A DNA stretch of 64,000 bases. It comes from Luscinia megarhynchos. Lineage: Eukaryota; Chordata; Aves; Passeriformes; Turdidae. Within the stretch, counting starts at the first letter, position 1; each line of letters opens with the position of its first letter. Positions 55,901 to 64,000 of this stretch are shown here, piece after piece. A program made the translations under genes and the position numbers. The notes under the pieces were generated by a model. That model saw nothing but the letters and a program-made list of their open reading frames with translations, was not told the DNA's origin and searched no databases. Where the stretch lies: NCBI GenBank assembly GCA_034336665.1, contig JAPFBE010000013.1, positions 14,921,056 to 14,985,055 on the forward strand, given 5' to 3'.

Positions 55901-56853
55901 TGTCACTATCTGTAATGACAGGAGAGTGACCCTGTAAAAAGTCACTCTCTCTCTTATTTTTTTGTTGCTAATGACTAAAGCAAAGAGTTTAAAATCCTGG
56001 TTTTCTAAAGCCTGATCCTTAGACCAACCACAGGACAGCAGGGGTGCTGCAGACTCTTCCTGGAAAGCCATGCCTTGCTGAGACACCCAAAAGAGAGACT
56101 CCCAAAATCAGGAATTTGCTTGAAGATCAAGCCATAATGGGGCAGCGTTCCTTCCTGTCACAGCTTCCTTTCTATTTTCTAAACTCATTATTTAGATTAG
56201 ATATTGGGAAGAAATTCTACCCTATGTGCGTGGCAAGGCCCTGTCACTGGTTGCCTAGAGAAGCTGTGGCTACCCCATCCCTGGAAGTATTCAAGGCCAG
56301 GTCGGATGCAGCTTGGAACAGCATGGTCTAGTGGAAGGTGTCCCTACCTATGGCAGGGGGGTAGAACCAGATGAGCTTTAAGGTCCCTTCCAAGTCAAGC
56401 CATCCTGTTACCCTACAATAAAAGATTGGAAAAAAGGCTGAGGTCTTTGCTCATGTGTTTTCCACCCACTCCTCCCCTGCCTGGGTGCTGTGTAGGCAGT
56501 ATGGGATAGATGGAAACCATGTTGTCCTTATCTCTACTCCTGCTCAGTGGAGTGGGGACAATGGCCACTGGAAATCACCACTGGGGTCCTGATGGTCCCA
56601 GAAAAGCCCTTAAGAAACTTCCTGCCTGGTGAGCAGTGGTGGGTCCATGCTGCTGCTGCACATCCAGACGAGCAGTTCTGTAGTTATCTCAGTGAGCTGA
56701 GCTTTCACTCTTTGTCCCCTGCAGTCCTTGTCACCCGGGAGGATGACTTCAGCAACCGTCTCAACATCCGAGCCAACTTCAAGGGCTGCACAGCTCTACA
56801 CTACGCAGTTCTGGCTGATGACTACCTGACAGTCAAACTGCTGCTGGATGCAG
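25402..56853 (+). CDS. CLPB: CLPB (SKD3), 5' five coding exons; gene continues past right edge
   Basis: CLPB is an AAA+ protein disaggregase of the mitochondrial intermembrane space that keeps proteins such as HAX1 soluble. Exons seen: 25402-25987, 26834-26885, 40601-40687, 52518-52621 and 56725-56853, all GT-AG with compatible phases (1, 2, 2, 1, 1). Together they encode 319 complete codons. This covers the mitochondrial presequence, a hydrophobic segment around residues 175-189, and the ankyrin region ([70 protein letters not shown]). The next human exon (ANPLQRNEMGHTPLDY) and the ATPase domain are not found before 64000. Joining exon 4 directly to exon 5 (HSLE|VLVTRED) corresponds to the shorter human isoform. 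Confidence 0.95.
25563..25641 (+). promoter_or_regulatory. Two CTCF-like core motifs inside CLPB exon 1
   Basis: 'tcgccagggggcgcc' at 25563-25577 contains the CCAGGGGGCGC core of the CTCF consensus. 'ctgcagggggcggcag' at 25626-25641 is a second match in the same orientation. Binding is inferred from sequence only. Confidence 0.4.
25988..26833 (+). other. CLPB: CLPB intron 1
   Basis: An 846-nt intron containing one CR1 fragment (26137-26462). Ends with the acceptor 'ctttctgcatttcag'. Confidence 0.9.
26137..26462 (+). mobile_element. CR1 LINE 3' fragment
   Basis: From 'ataaaggggctccaggagag' through 'ggaatattgggaagaaattc' and 'cccagagaagctgtggctgc' to 'cccaacccaaaccacca'. Confidence 0.9.
26834..26885 (+). 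CDS. CLPB: CLPB coding exon 2
   Basis: A 52-nt exon encoding (E)[16 protein letters not shown](R), the start of the first ankyrin repeat; human has DAALLEAARANNMQEVSR. Donor AGCAG|GTGAGC. Confidence 0.93.
28301..28830 (-). mobile_element. CR1 LINE, 3' UTR and end of ORF2
   Basis: Starts with the tail complement 'cagaatcacagaatcaatct' and continues through the 3' UTR into the C-terminal reverse-transcriptase region (cf. 'ctccaggctgagttccccca'). One of the longer copies. Confidence 0.9.
28945..29055 (-). mobile_element. CR1 ORF2 (reverse transcriptase) fragment
   Basis: Minus-strand frames contain [14 protein letters not shown] and [11 protein letters not shown], which match the CR1 RT block 'LQRDLDRL.RWAE..C.RFNKAKC', but in two frames. 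It is a dead copy, possibly the same insertion as 28301-28830. Confidence 0.7.
29180..29592 (+). mobile_element. CR1 LINE 3' fragment of a different subfamily
   Basis: Contains 'gctgagggaaatggggctgt', 'gagtgctggaacagcctgcc' and 'ggaggtattcaaaccccact'. The ending differs from the common copies in this window. Confidence 0.75.
30043..30562 (+). mobile_element. CR1 LINE 3' fragment
   Basis: From 'gagatcctgcctgaagtact' to the tail 'cctaaaccattctgtgatta', including the usual 'gatattgggaagaaattctt' block. About 520 bases. Confidence 0.9.
31533..31670 (+). mobile_element. CR1 LINE 3' fragment (short)
   Basis: 'cctggaagtgttcaaggcca' to 'gatctctcccaactgtaacc'. Confidence 0.8.
33221..33374 (-). mobile_element. 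CR1 LINE 3' fragment (short)
   Basis: 'aaatcacagaagggtttgga' to 'aggcatggggcagctacagc'. Confidence 0.85.
33711..33992. repeat. (CCCTT)n pentanucleotide array, ~56 units
   Basis: An almost perfect CCCTT repeat of about 280 bases with a few CCCCTT interruptions near 33880-33910. It is in CLPB sense orientation, so the transcript carries a very long pyrimidine tract that ends in a consensus acceptor, 'ttccccacag'. The minus strand is a pure purine (AAGGG)n tract able to form triplex or G-rich structures. Confidence 0.97.
33997..34053 (+). other. CLPB: Candidate 57-nt cassette exon of CLPB
   Basis: Bounded by 'cccttccccacag' and by AAGGATG|GTAAGG, both good splice sites. The length is a multiple of three. 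Starting in the phase left by exon 2 (AG|), the frame is open and rejoins exon 3 in frame, adding 19 residues ([19 protein letters not shown] plus a changed junction Trp) between EIS and LLKEG. There is no evidence of use; it may be a chance or cryptic exon. Confidence 0.3.
34719..34973 (-). mobile_element. CR1 LINE 3' fragment
   Basis: 'tagaatcacagaatcagagt' to 'gctgtcagctttctgccct'. Confidence 0.9.
35082..35170 (-). mobile_element. CR1 LINE 3' tail fragment
   Basis: 'tgaatcgcagaatcccagaa' to 'ccatgggcagggacatcttg'. Only the last 90 bases of the element. Confidence 0.8.
35527..35545 (+). repeat. Poly(A) run
   Basis: An uninterrupted run of about 19 A after 'tgatttaac'. Sequence on either side gives no sign of a retrocopy. 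Confidence 0.8.
35931..36128 (-). mobile_element. CR1 LINE 3' fragment
   Basis: 'aaaatcacaggatgacagaa' to 'aagaacttcttcccaatatc'. Confidence 0.88.
36238..36507 (+). mobile_element. CR1 LINE 3' fragment
   Basis: 'gtaacaggaaaagagggttg' region to 'ccagtccaaaccctcccatg'. Tail to tail with the copy ending at 36128. Confidence 0.8.
37625..37825 (+). mobile_element. CR1 LINE 3' fragment
   Basis: 'tgcacaggctgccctgggca' and 'ggaatccccatccctggagg' to 'ctaacccaaatgattccata'. Confidence 0.87.
38484..38873 (-). mobile_element. CR1 LINE 3' fragment
   Basis: Starts with a decayed tail and runs through 'cttctttgggcaacctgtgc' to 'cttactcaggttgaacaccc'. Confidence 0.88.
39611..39899 (+). mobile_element. CR1 LINE 3' fragment
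   Basis: 'gacagtggcaggacaagggg' to a tail 'attcatgattctatgac', which keeps one ATTCTATG-like unit. Confidence 0.9.
40601..40687 (+). CDS. CLPB: CLPB coding exon 3 (ankyrin)
   Basis: An 87-nt exon after 'ctcctctttccag' encoding [20 protein letters not shown] and VAAISRNS. It holds the TALM/AA core of an ankyrin repeat. Donor TCTAG|GTATGG, phase 2. Confidence 0.95.
   Translation, partial: VVERRCRCEHKAQAWLDGSHGGSHQQKL
42389..42603 (-). mobile_element. CR1 LINE 3' fragment
   Basis: 'cagaatcagaatcgcaggtt' to 'caaggtagaattgcttccct'. Confidence 0.88.
43845..44275 (+). mobile_element. CR1 LINE 3' fragment reaching into ORF2
   Basis: Begins in the C-terminal RT region ('gagtggctgagggagctggg', 'tggagaaaaggaggctcagg') and ends at the tail 'ggttctgtgattctgtgatg'. 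Confidence 0.9.
44455..44655 (-). mobile_element. CR1 ORF2 C-terminal fragment
   Basis: The minus-strand frame reads [20 protein letters not shown], the 'SALVRPHLEYCVQFWAP' region of CR1 RT, followed by 'KDVELLE'. No tail is present. Confidence 0.8.
46735..47058 (-). mobile_element. CR1 LINE 3' fragment
   Basis: 'catcatgggatggtttgggt' to 'ctcccttggagccccttaag', with a small duplication of 'tttgggt' near the tail. Confidence 0.9.
48088..48197 (+). mobile_element. CR1 LINE 3' fragment, internally deleted
   Basis: 'taatttcttgcctgaaggag' to 'gattccatgattctatgatg'. About 90 bases usually found between 'ggatttaaaag' and the tail are missing. Confidence 0.85.
49290..49730 (+). mobile_element. CR1 LINE 3' fragment
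   Basis: 'ctgttggagcaagtacgaca' to 'atctaacccaaagcattcca'. About 440 bases, nearly full 3' UTR. Confidence 0.9.
50011..50255 (+). mobile_element. CR1 LINE 3' fragment
   Basis: 'ggattgcctgaaaggagggt' to 'gatgtttgacatggggatgt'. Tail lost. Confidence 0.85.
50732..50816 (+). mobile_element. CR1 LINE tail fragment
   Basis: 'gttggactcaatggtcttag' to 'acctaaacaattccattatt'. Could be the missing end of the copy at 50011-50255, separated by about 480 bases of unrelated DNA. Confidence 0.8.
51350..51625 (+). mobile_element. CR1 ORF2/3' fragment, left arm of an inverted pair
   Basis: The plus-strand frame reads [18 protein letters not shown] (RT C terminus), then 'ttcagcctggagaagggaag'. Truncated before the tail and directly followed by an opposite copy. 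Confidence 0.85.
51636..52036 (-). mobile_element. CR1 LINE 3' fragment, right arm of an inverted pair
   Basis: Starts with a well-kept tail 'atagaatcatagaatcacag' and runs to 'cagaggtgctccagccctct'. The distal part (about 51880-52010) is complementary to about 51505-51620. Confidence 0.92.
52518..52621 (+). CDS. CLPB: CLPB coding exon 4 (ankyrin)
   Basis: A 104-nt exon after 'ttttgtgacag', encoding [35 protein letters not shown] and the first base of a Val/Asp codon. Donor GAAG|GTAAGA, phase 1. Closely matches human. Confidence 0.95.
53211..53324 (-). mobile_element. CR1 LINE 3' fragment (short)
   Basis: 'cagaatcatagaaccatggg' to 'cttccactaggccaggtttc'. Confidence 0.87.
53846..54395 (-). 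mobile_element. CR1 LINE 3' UTR plus ORF2 end
   Basis: Tail complement 'tcatagagtcgtagaataaa', then 'ctcctgtcagggagttgagg' and RT C-terminal sequence to about 54395. The minus-strand frames keep [19 protein letters not shown], a CR1 landmark. Confidence 0.92.
54962..55750 (-). pseudogene. Unrecognised minus-strand open frame with 3'-UTR-like tail (possible retrocopy)
   Basis: I do not recognise this. On the minus strand a frame is open from 55750 to a TGA at 55301-55303 (about 149 codons) without an early ATG. It reads like real protein in part: [20 protein letters not shown], then [19 protein letters not shown]. Further on come AU-rich words (TATATTTATTTATTTG near 55360), AATAAA within 'ctcaataaagcg' (about 55160) and an A-rich run (about 54962-54975 read on the minus strand). 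This order of frame, AU-rich tail and A-run suggests a decayed processed pseudogene or an old 3' exon. It is cut at its 5' side next to a CR1. It may equally be ordinary AT-rich intron. Confidence 0.25.
55780..55910 (-). mobile_element. CR1 LINE internal 3' UTR fragment
   Basis: 'ctttctctgggcaacctggg' to 'cctacttgtcctgtcactat'. The tail is lost. Confidence 0.85.
56192..56410 (+). mobile_element. CR1 LINE 3' fragment
   Basis: 'ttagattagatattgggaag' to 'ccttccaagtcaagccatcc'. Confidence 0.9.
56725..56853 (+). CDS. CLPB: CLPB coding exon 5 (ankyrin)
   Basis: A 129-nt exon after 'tttgtcccctgcag' encoding [19 protein letters not shown] then [20 protein letters not shown] and LLDA. Donor GCAG|GTGAGT, phase 1. 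Near-identical to the human ankyrin repeat. Confidence 0.96.
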
Positions 56854-57110
56854 GTGAGTTTTGTATTTCCACCCAGCTCATGGGCCAGGAGCACTTCTGA
56901 GTCAGCCCATCTCACAGAACTGTCAGGTTCAGACACAGACCACACTCTGTCACTGTCACAATTTGGTGTAATTTGCTGTTTGCTTTCATCTCTTTACTTT
57001 TCCATTTCTGTGTTCCCATTCATTTCCAGTGGTTTTTTTCTGTGTGCTTTTGGCGGCTATTCTCTCCTTAGTCATTGAGTTTTCCCTTTCCTCCTGCAGT
57101 TCAGCAGCCA

Positions 57111-57625
57111 GAGAATCACAGAACCCTGTAATGGTTTGGGATGGAAGGAACCTCAAGATTCATCCAATTCTAGCCCTCTGCTGTGGGCAGGGACACCTTA
57201 CATTAGACCAGGTTACTCCAAGCTGCATCTGACCTGGCCTTGGAACACTTCCAGGAATGGGGCAGCCATACCTTCTCTGGGCAACCTGAGCCAGAGCCTT
57301 GCCAGGGATCAATTCTTCAAAGCCAGTGAAGAATTTCTTCCCAATACCCCATCCAACCGTGCCTTCTATCAATGGGAAGCCACTCCCCCTTGTATTGTCA
57401 CTCTAGGCCCTTGTCCAAAGTCCCTCTCCAGGTCTCTGGGAGTCTCTTCAGACACTGGCCGGGGCTCTAAGGTCTCCCTGGAGCCTTCTCTTCTCCAGGC
57501 TGAGCACCCCTCACTGTCTCAGCCTGTCTCCAGATCAGAGGGACTTCAGCCCTTGGAGAACTTCTGTGACCTCCTCTGTCCTGCTCCTGCAGCTCCACAT
57601 CCTGCTAACGTTGGGAGCCCCATAG
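57111..57625 (-). mobile_element. CR1 LINE 3' UTR plus ORF2 end
   Basis: 'agaatcacagaaccctgtaa' through 'ccttctctgggcaacctgag' to 'cagctccacatcctgctaac'. Contains a short insertion around 57305-57325. Confidence 0.92.
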
Positions 57626-59398
57626 GTGGACTGGGTGCCCCACATGCCCCCACTGGTCTTGGTTGGTATTTTTTCATTTCCCTCCTGCGGTATTTACTCA
57701 GGCCATCTGTCATATCTCTCATGTCCATTTGTGGAATGGAAGAGTCCCCACTATACCAGGAACAGATCTGCTCTGTAGACAAAGCACAGGATAGGTGCTG
57801 GTAGCCAGATGAAATGGTAGATGGTCGAGTAATGCTGGCACTGGTACAATGCAGCTCTTGTGAGAATTGGTAGGAATTAGCTTATCCAGTTACTGGTCCT
57901 TCTGGTTAAGTCACAGGGCCCTTCTGCTCACAGAGCCTGCTTCACTGTCATCTCTTGTATACTCATTTGGGCAACCTGTTCAGTGCTCAACTGTCTTCAT
58001 GGGGAAAAAGCTTATTAGCACTAGTGGAGTAGAATGAAAAGATGCGTTTAGCCAACAGAATAGGAGTGTGGTGCCATGACACCAGTTTTTATATGTGCCC
58101 TCCTGCTCTTCCTTCTGGCATGATGTCTGTGACTGTTGTGCTGTTCATCAGAGCTGGCATCTACTTAGTGTGTACCTGCACTTGCACAGTGCTTTTACCT
58201 TCTTCCTCAGACCACCAAGCTGGTCCATAGTTCTGCTTTCCTCCAGATATGATGTCCTTTGTCCTCAGCATTCCTTCTCCTCCAGCAATTTCAACAGCTC
58301 TCCTCCTGCAATGTCCCCAAGGTCACCTGGAGATGAGCCAGCCACAGCAATGCTGTGCCTGCCTCAGGTGCATGCTGCCAGCAGTCTCTGCCAGGTGGAA
58401 CATAAAGTGGCCACCTGTCCCAGCCTGGCCCTACCAGAGGTGGGCTCACTAGGGCCTGGCTGGCCAGATGCTGATTTTTGCAAAGATTTGAGGAATGTTG
58501 TAGTCTTTGCGGTGTGGGCATCTCAGAAGTTAATTCTAGGGAAGCAGACAAGTATGTAATGATATGGCATGGTCTCATAAGGCTCATTCCTTAAGAAAGC
58601 AGCTAAAAAGATAACAAAAAGAAGCATCTGTGATAGCTAAACATCCCTAGATGGAATGAGGAAAATTAATTGTGGTAACATTGAACCTTGATACTCATCT
58701 GTACTATGTGCTTATTATCTTTCACAAATAGAAATATAAGAGTGAAAGGGTGAGATTCTGTAGCACTGAACTCCAGGTTAGGGTTTCTCCGGAGCCTTAC
58801 AGGTACCAGAACCCCAGCTCCTGGCCATGAATTAGCCCAGAGCTATGGAACCAAGGAAAGAAATTCTATTGCAAAGGAAGAGAGCTGAAAAAGCAGGCAG
58901 CTGCTCAGGAAGCTGTGTGGACATGATGGTTGGGAAGTTTTCAGACAAAAATACTGGCCTAAGTGGGGTCCATCACATTTTTCTGACATAGAAGCTCCCC
59001 TCTGTGTTGGCAGCACATGTGGACATTGTGTGAACACAGAATCTGGCGTGGTCCCAGAGCATATGACTTACTGCATGTCTGCTGCATGGGCCAGCAGCAC
59101 ATGCTCAGCGGTCACTTGGCCATAGGCACTGGCAGTCAGAAGGAACTGTTCCAGCAAGACCTCTGGGATTCCGCAGTTGTGGGCAGGATGCCCACAGGAG
59201 GAGTGGAGCAGAGTGGGCTTTACCTGCTTAAGCAACAGGTTGTTGCTTAGGGGGTGTTACAAAGAGTGGCAGTGTGGTTGAAGTGCTGGAAAAGTTCTTG
59301 TCAAAGCAGTATGGAAAACAGATCTGTGCAGGGAAAGTCTGTACTTGAAGCTGGAGAGTGTTTCATGGTGTGAATGTGTTTCATGTGTCATGGTGTGA

Positions 59399-59609
59399 AT
59401 CATAGAACCATAGAATGGTTTGAACTGACCACTCCCTTCTTTCCCAGCCTCTCTCCAGAGCAGAGGGGCTTCAGCCCTCAAAGCACTCCTGTGGCCTCCT
59501 CTGGACTCACTCGGGTAATTCTAGGTCCTTCTGCTGTTGGATCCCGGAGCTGGAGGCAGCACTGCAGTTGGGATCTCACCTGAGTGGGGCAGAGGGGCAG
59601 AATCACCTG
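59399..59609 (-). mobile_element. CR1 LINE fragment, internally deleted
   Basis: The tail complement 'atcatagaaccatagaatgg' is joined almost directly to RT-proximal sequence ('ctctccagagcagaggggct'), so most of the 3' UTR is deleted. Confidence 0.88.
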
Positions 59610-61465
59610 GAAAAGCATTTTCTACAAAGATACCTGCTTCTTGTTTCTGCCTTGGAAAGCCTCATTGCAGAGCATATATTATCAGTTGACAGAAAGTACC
59701 AAAGCAGCTCCTTGCTTTACCCTAGGTAAAAGGTGGGTGCAAATATGTGAAGTTGCCACTAAAGAATTTTTCCCATTCTGAATGAGTCGTTGTAAGCAGT
59801 AAGTCCACCTTATTTCTCCAGTTGTGCCCTGCTTAGCTCTCTGAGTACTGTTCCAATCCAGGCCTCACGTCACAGAGGCAACTGTGCTTTTTGTTCCAGA
59901 GATGTTTCTGTGTCTGTGAATGGCCCTTTCTCTGCCTGGTGTCCACAGAGAGTTATTTGTTTGTAGCAAAATGTCTCAGCTTGAAAGAACTCACTTGGAT
60001 CTCAGCAAAAAGGAAAAAAAAAAGCATTTAACAATCTGTGGGACTGTGTTTGTTTGGGTACAAATGGAAGGATTGTGTGAAATCAAAGTGAAAATTCAAA
60101 ACTTAGCCAGAAAACGTGACGGTCACTCATCACTGTTCCATTCTTAGTCCAGCCCCACAGAAATCCTTCTGGATCCTTCTCAAGGGCCTACACTGAGTTC
60201 ATTTGCAAGTGGAAATCCTGATCTAGTAGAGCATGTCCCAGTGCTCAGATCCTGGAGACAGCAACCCACCAGTGGGGATCTCCATTTGGTGATGGTGTGA
60301 AAGATCCCGTTGGAGCCCTGGTAGAAACCCAAGGCTGATTGATCTGAGTTCACAGTGTTCCTCAGATTAATCTCTGTCCACAACACCCACTTACCCTTTG
60401 CAGTCCTGGTTAGAATGCAGATTTATGAGGATTATTTGCTAAATGCAATAAGCTTCAGCTTTCTGAGCTGCTGGGCTGACAGCAGACCCTTCCCTGCCCT
60501 TTCAGCAAGTTTTGGGTGCTGGAGTTGGATTTCCTGATGTGCATGATAGGAGGATTTCAGGGCATTCACTGGGGGCCTTCCCCTCCCCACAGTTGCGTGC
60601 AATAACAAAGCAGGGGATCCCCTGCCTCCTGGTCAGCGTAATGTGGGATGAATACACGGCCAAGGCTCTTGGAGTGGAGATCGAACACCGTTCAGCCCTT
60701 TGTGAGGGTAATGCCCCTGTGCTGCCATTGACTTCGCACACAGGGTGGCTTCTGGCTGCTGACGTGGAACAGGCTCCTCTTGATCTCTCCCTACACCTGC
60801 CTTTTACTAACTCTCCATTTACTCTCCCTCTAACTTCCCTCGATGGTGCCCTGCCCTCAGGCCAAAGCCATTAACCGCCCAGCCCCTCTCGGCTCCAACC
60901 ACTTCCCTACCCCCCTGTTGTGTTTTAAGGGAAGCCCCCTGCACTTGCCCCTCACCCCACATCCCTAGCCTTTTGTGGCTCATTCAGTGACTCGCTTGAC
61001 CCCTCCAGGACCTTATAGCCCTGTGGTCAGCATGTGTGTGCCCAGCAGACCGCGAGACGAAAGTGGCGGCTCTGTTGTCCTTTCGGGCAGTTGTTGGTGA
61101 CATTTCACAGTCCCCTGACCTGAGGCGACACCATAAATATCAGTGTTTGGGGAAGGGGTGGGTGAGCACTCGCATCCAAAGGCTGCACCACTTGCTACTG
61201 CAGGCACAATTGATTCCAGGGACTTTGTGTTTGGCTCCGAGGAAGGCAGGCAGGCAGGGTCACCAGCTCTCTTGTTTTAGAGGGAGTTTTTATTATGTCA
61301 GAATATAAGTGAAATACCAAGTATTAAAAGGTGCAGCTTTCTGGCAATGGCATAACCCTGCCATGGAGCATAGCCAACACCAACCACCCTTCTGCAGATG
61401 GTTCTGCTCCACAACCTGTTGCTGAAATGCAGGGAGCCAGAGATCAGGCAAGCACAGATTCATGT

Positions 61466-61916
61466 GTCCAGAGCAAGTCAAGGAGATTGTTCGAGGGCTG
61501 GAGCCCCTCTGCTTTGGAAATAAGCTGGGAGAGCTGGGGTTGTTCACCCTGGAGAAAGGAGGGCTCCAGGCAGACTTTAGCGCACCTTCCAGTACCTAAA
61601 GAGGTTCCAAGAGAGCTAGGGAGGGACTCTGGATAAGTACATGGAGTCACAGGACAAGTCATGGCTCCCTACTGACAGAGGGCAGGGTGGGATTGAATAT
61701 TGAGAAGAAATTCTTCCCTGTAAGGGTAGTTAGGCTCTGGCATAGGTTGCCCAGAGCAGCTGTGGCTGCCCCGTCCCTGGAAGTGTTCCAGGCCAGGTTG
61801 GATAGGTCTTGGAGCAACCGGGTCTTGTGGAAGGTGTCCTTGCCCATATCAGGGGAGTGGAATGACGTGGGCTTTAAGGTTTGTTCAGCCCAAACAATCT
61901 TGTGATTCTGTGATTC
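61466..61916 (+). mobile_element. CR1 LINE 3' fragment
   Basis: 'gtgtccagagcaagtcaagg' to the tail 'caatcttgtgattctgtgat'. Nearly full 3' UTR. Confidence 0.92.
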
Positions 61917-62713
61917 AGAGCTAGGGACAGCACTGCTGCTGCTCAGGGGTTTGCCCTGCAGGTAAATGACCCTTCTCCCAACACGAGAAACTGTTCCCCT
62001 TTCACAGCCTTGTTCTGGGAAGAGTTATCATAGCTGTGGTAACCTTTCAGTAAATTAAAGTTACACTGGACAGGGCACAGAAGATGCTGCAGGAACTGTC
62101 TTAGGTTGGAGCTTATAAAATGCAAAATTAGAATATTTTGAGCACTTGCTTATGTATACACCTGAGAAACTAGACAGAGGAAGAAGCGTAGATGCAAGTT
62201 TTCCCTGATGTTTACCAGCTCAAGTGCCATTTTTCTAGGATCTCAAAATTAATTTCCAAGTGCTTTTCCAAGGTGTGTTTGGTGTGTATGTATCCATGTA
62301 GCAAGGGGTAGTCTAAACTGTCATCTGCTGACACATGGAAGTGTTGTTTTCACATGGTTGTGTAGCAGTGGACTATTCTGCTGGTGCATGTAGGGGGGTA
62401 GGGGCTTGTATTTCCTATCCTTGCCTAAAAGCAGAGAAGTTCCTTCCTTCAGAGACTGACCCGTGCCAGTTTATGGGACCTGCCCTCTCTCTATTCCCAC
62501 TGCAGAAACTGACACCTGCCCTCCTGCCAAACCTGAGCAGGCTCCATATGTGTCCCGCTCTCCCCAGTACTATCCTCATCCCTGACTGCCCTGCTTTCTA
62601 TTTCCCATCTTCAGAGATCATCCTCTCTGCTCCCAGCTCCTCCTAGAGCCAGCACACAGGCTGACGAGACTGTCACTGCATTGGAAATGCCTCCTGCAAT
62701 ACATCCTCAGTGT

Positions 62714-63036
62714 AATCACAGGATCACTAAATGGTTTGGATTGGAAGGGGCCTTTAAGCTCTTCTCGTTCCACCCTGCTGCTATGGGCAGGTGCACCTTC
62801 CACAAATTCAGGTTGCTCCAACCCCATCTAACCTGGCCTTGAGCATTTCCAGGGATGGAGCAGCCACAGCTTCTCTGGGCAATCTTTTCCAGAGCCTCAC
62901 CAAACTCACAGGGAAGAATTTCTTCCTAATACCCAATCTAACCTTGCTCTCTGTCAATGGGATGCCATTCCCCTTGTCCTGTCACTCCTTGCCCTTGTCC
63001 AAAGGTCCTCTTCAGCAATCTTGGAGTCTCTCATCT
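62714..63036 (-). mobile_element. CR1 LINE 3' fragment
   Basis: 'taatcacaggatcactaaat' to 'cagcaatcttggagtctctc'. Confidence 0.92.
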
Positions 63037-63592
63037 CTAATTAGATGTGAAAGAGAGAGAGAAAGAAATGAACATACATTTGTGAAAACATTTTAGCTGA
63101 AGCTGCAATAACCTGGTCTGCTGAACTCGATTTGCTGGTAAATTTAGACCAGTGCATTTGTTCGTAATGTTGTGCACTCTTCTCCTCAGTCCAATGTAAT
63201 TGCAGATCTTGTGAGTAGGGTGAGTGATAGGTAAACAGATTACAGAGCTGGCATTGCAAGGGATGGGCTTTGGACATCAGAAAGCAAAAGTGCTTATGAT
63301 ATTCTCTAGAAAAATCAGGTTCTAATTAATTGGGTTTTTCTAACCAAATTAATTTATTATTAACTACTGCATAATATGTCTTGGAGTGTTTTCTGTTGCA
63401 TCCCAGATTCAAAGGGTCCATTCTTCCAGAGGGAGAGTGAAGGCTATCCTTAGGGAGTAGGCTCCCTAGAGCCCCAGAAGCCAGTTCCAGAGAGGAGATA
63501 CCTTTGGTTCTAACACATCCTCAGAAAGTAACATTTTGCTGCAGTCAGCAGTTACCAGAGTAAACAAGAGCTCAGCACAGAACTCCTCCTTC

Positions 63593-63898
63593 TCTGAAAG
63601 GAGGGTGGAGCCAGGTGGAAATTGGGCTCTCCTCCCAGGTAACAAGCAACAGGATGAGAGGAAATTCCCCCAGGTTGTGCCAGGGGAGGTTTAGGTTGGA
63701 TGTGGGGAAAAATTCTTCCCCAAAAAGATGGTTCAATCTTGGCACAGGCTGCCCAGGGCAGTGTTGGAGTCCCCATTCACGGAGGGATTTAAAAGCCTTG
63801 TGGGTGTGGCAGTTGGGAACATGGGTGAGTACTGAGGGAGTGGTTGGACTTGATGGTCTGGTGGGGCTTTTCCAACCCAAAAATTCCGTGAAACTATT
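63593..63898 (+). mobile_element. CR1 LINE 3' fragment
   Basis: 'tgaaaggagggtggagccag' to 'ccaacccaaaaattccgtga'. Same subfamily look as 50011-50255 and 43845-44275. Confidence 0.9.
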
Positions 63899-64000
63899 TG
63901 ATGACTGTATAACAGGCTCTCTAAACCACACTGTGCAGAGTAAGGCTGTGCACAACCTGTGTGGCTTCCTCCCGTGTCGCCTTTAGTGTAGCTGGGACAA

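Larger units (their letters stand above)
52622..56724 (+). other. CLPB: CLPB intron 4 (4.1 kb)
   Basis: In human an optional 30-residue exon (ending FRRWLGLPAG) lies at this point. I found no counterpart. The intron holds four CR1 fragments, and an AT-rich CR1-free block at 54440-55780 that contains the minus-strand open frame described separately. Confidence 0.75.
56854..64000 (+). other. CLPB: CLPB intron 5 (partial, runs off the window)
   Basis: No further CLPB exon is found up to 64000. The intron contains five CR1 fragments. The CR1-free stretches 57630-59395, 59610-61460 and 61920-62710 hold nothing recognised. Confidence 0.8.

Noticed and set aside
1..64000. tRNA or other structured RNA genes
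   Set aside because: No B-box-like GGTTCGAATCC or complete cloverleaf was seen by eye; a tRNAscan or Infernal run would be decisive.

Overview
The window is vertebrate nuclear DNA, almost certainly from a bird. The main reason is about 35 fragments of the avian CR1 LINE. They carry the typical 3' end (runs like 'agaatcacagaatggtttgggttggaa' on one strand or the other) and in places remnants of its reverse transcriptase. The coding exons have GT-AG introns and match three vertebrate genes of the human 11q13.4 neighbourhood. The species cannot be read from the sequence.

Layout. (1) 1-6215: on the minus strand, the SAM-domain first coding exon of ARAP1 (5464-6137) and, to its left, part of the following intron with several tandem repeats and an internal CpG-rich block. 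(2) 6216-15000: GC-rich DNA between ARAP1 and STARD10, probably including the untranslated 5' end of ARAP1, with minisatellites and two CpG-rich patches. (3) 15010-21966: complete STARD10 on the minus strand, six coding exons (277 codons), with a CpG-island promoter up to about 22290. (4) 22300-25080: STARD10-CLPB intergenic DNA, filled by one CR1 and four tandem-repeat blocks. (5) 25080-64000: CLPB on the plus strand, with its CpG-island promoter (ZNF143-type and YY1-type motifs) and the first five coding exons (25402-56853). The gene runs off the right edge before its AAA+ domain. Its introns hold nearly all the CR1 copies and a 280-bp CCCTT array.

The genes are functionally unrelated neighbours. 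ARAP1 is a phosphoinositide-dependent Arf-GAP/Rho-GAP, STARD10 a phospholipid-transfer protein, and CLPB a mitochondrial intermembrane-space disaggregase. ARAP1 and STARD10 keep the arrangement known in mammals. CLPB lies head-to-head with STARD10, which differs from the human order as I remember it. Repeat content changes abruptly at the CLPB promoter.

No new gene system is evident. The most interesting points are a possible frame-preserving 57-nt cassette exon created next to the CCCTT array in CLPB intron 2, the rearranged STARD10-CLPB junction with its promoter and insulator-like motifs, and an unrecognised minus-strand open frame with a 3'-UTR-like tail in CLPB intron 4.
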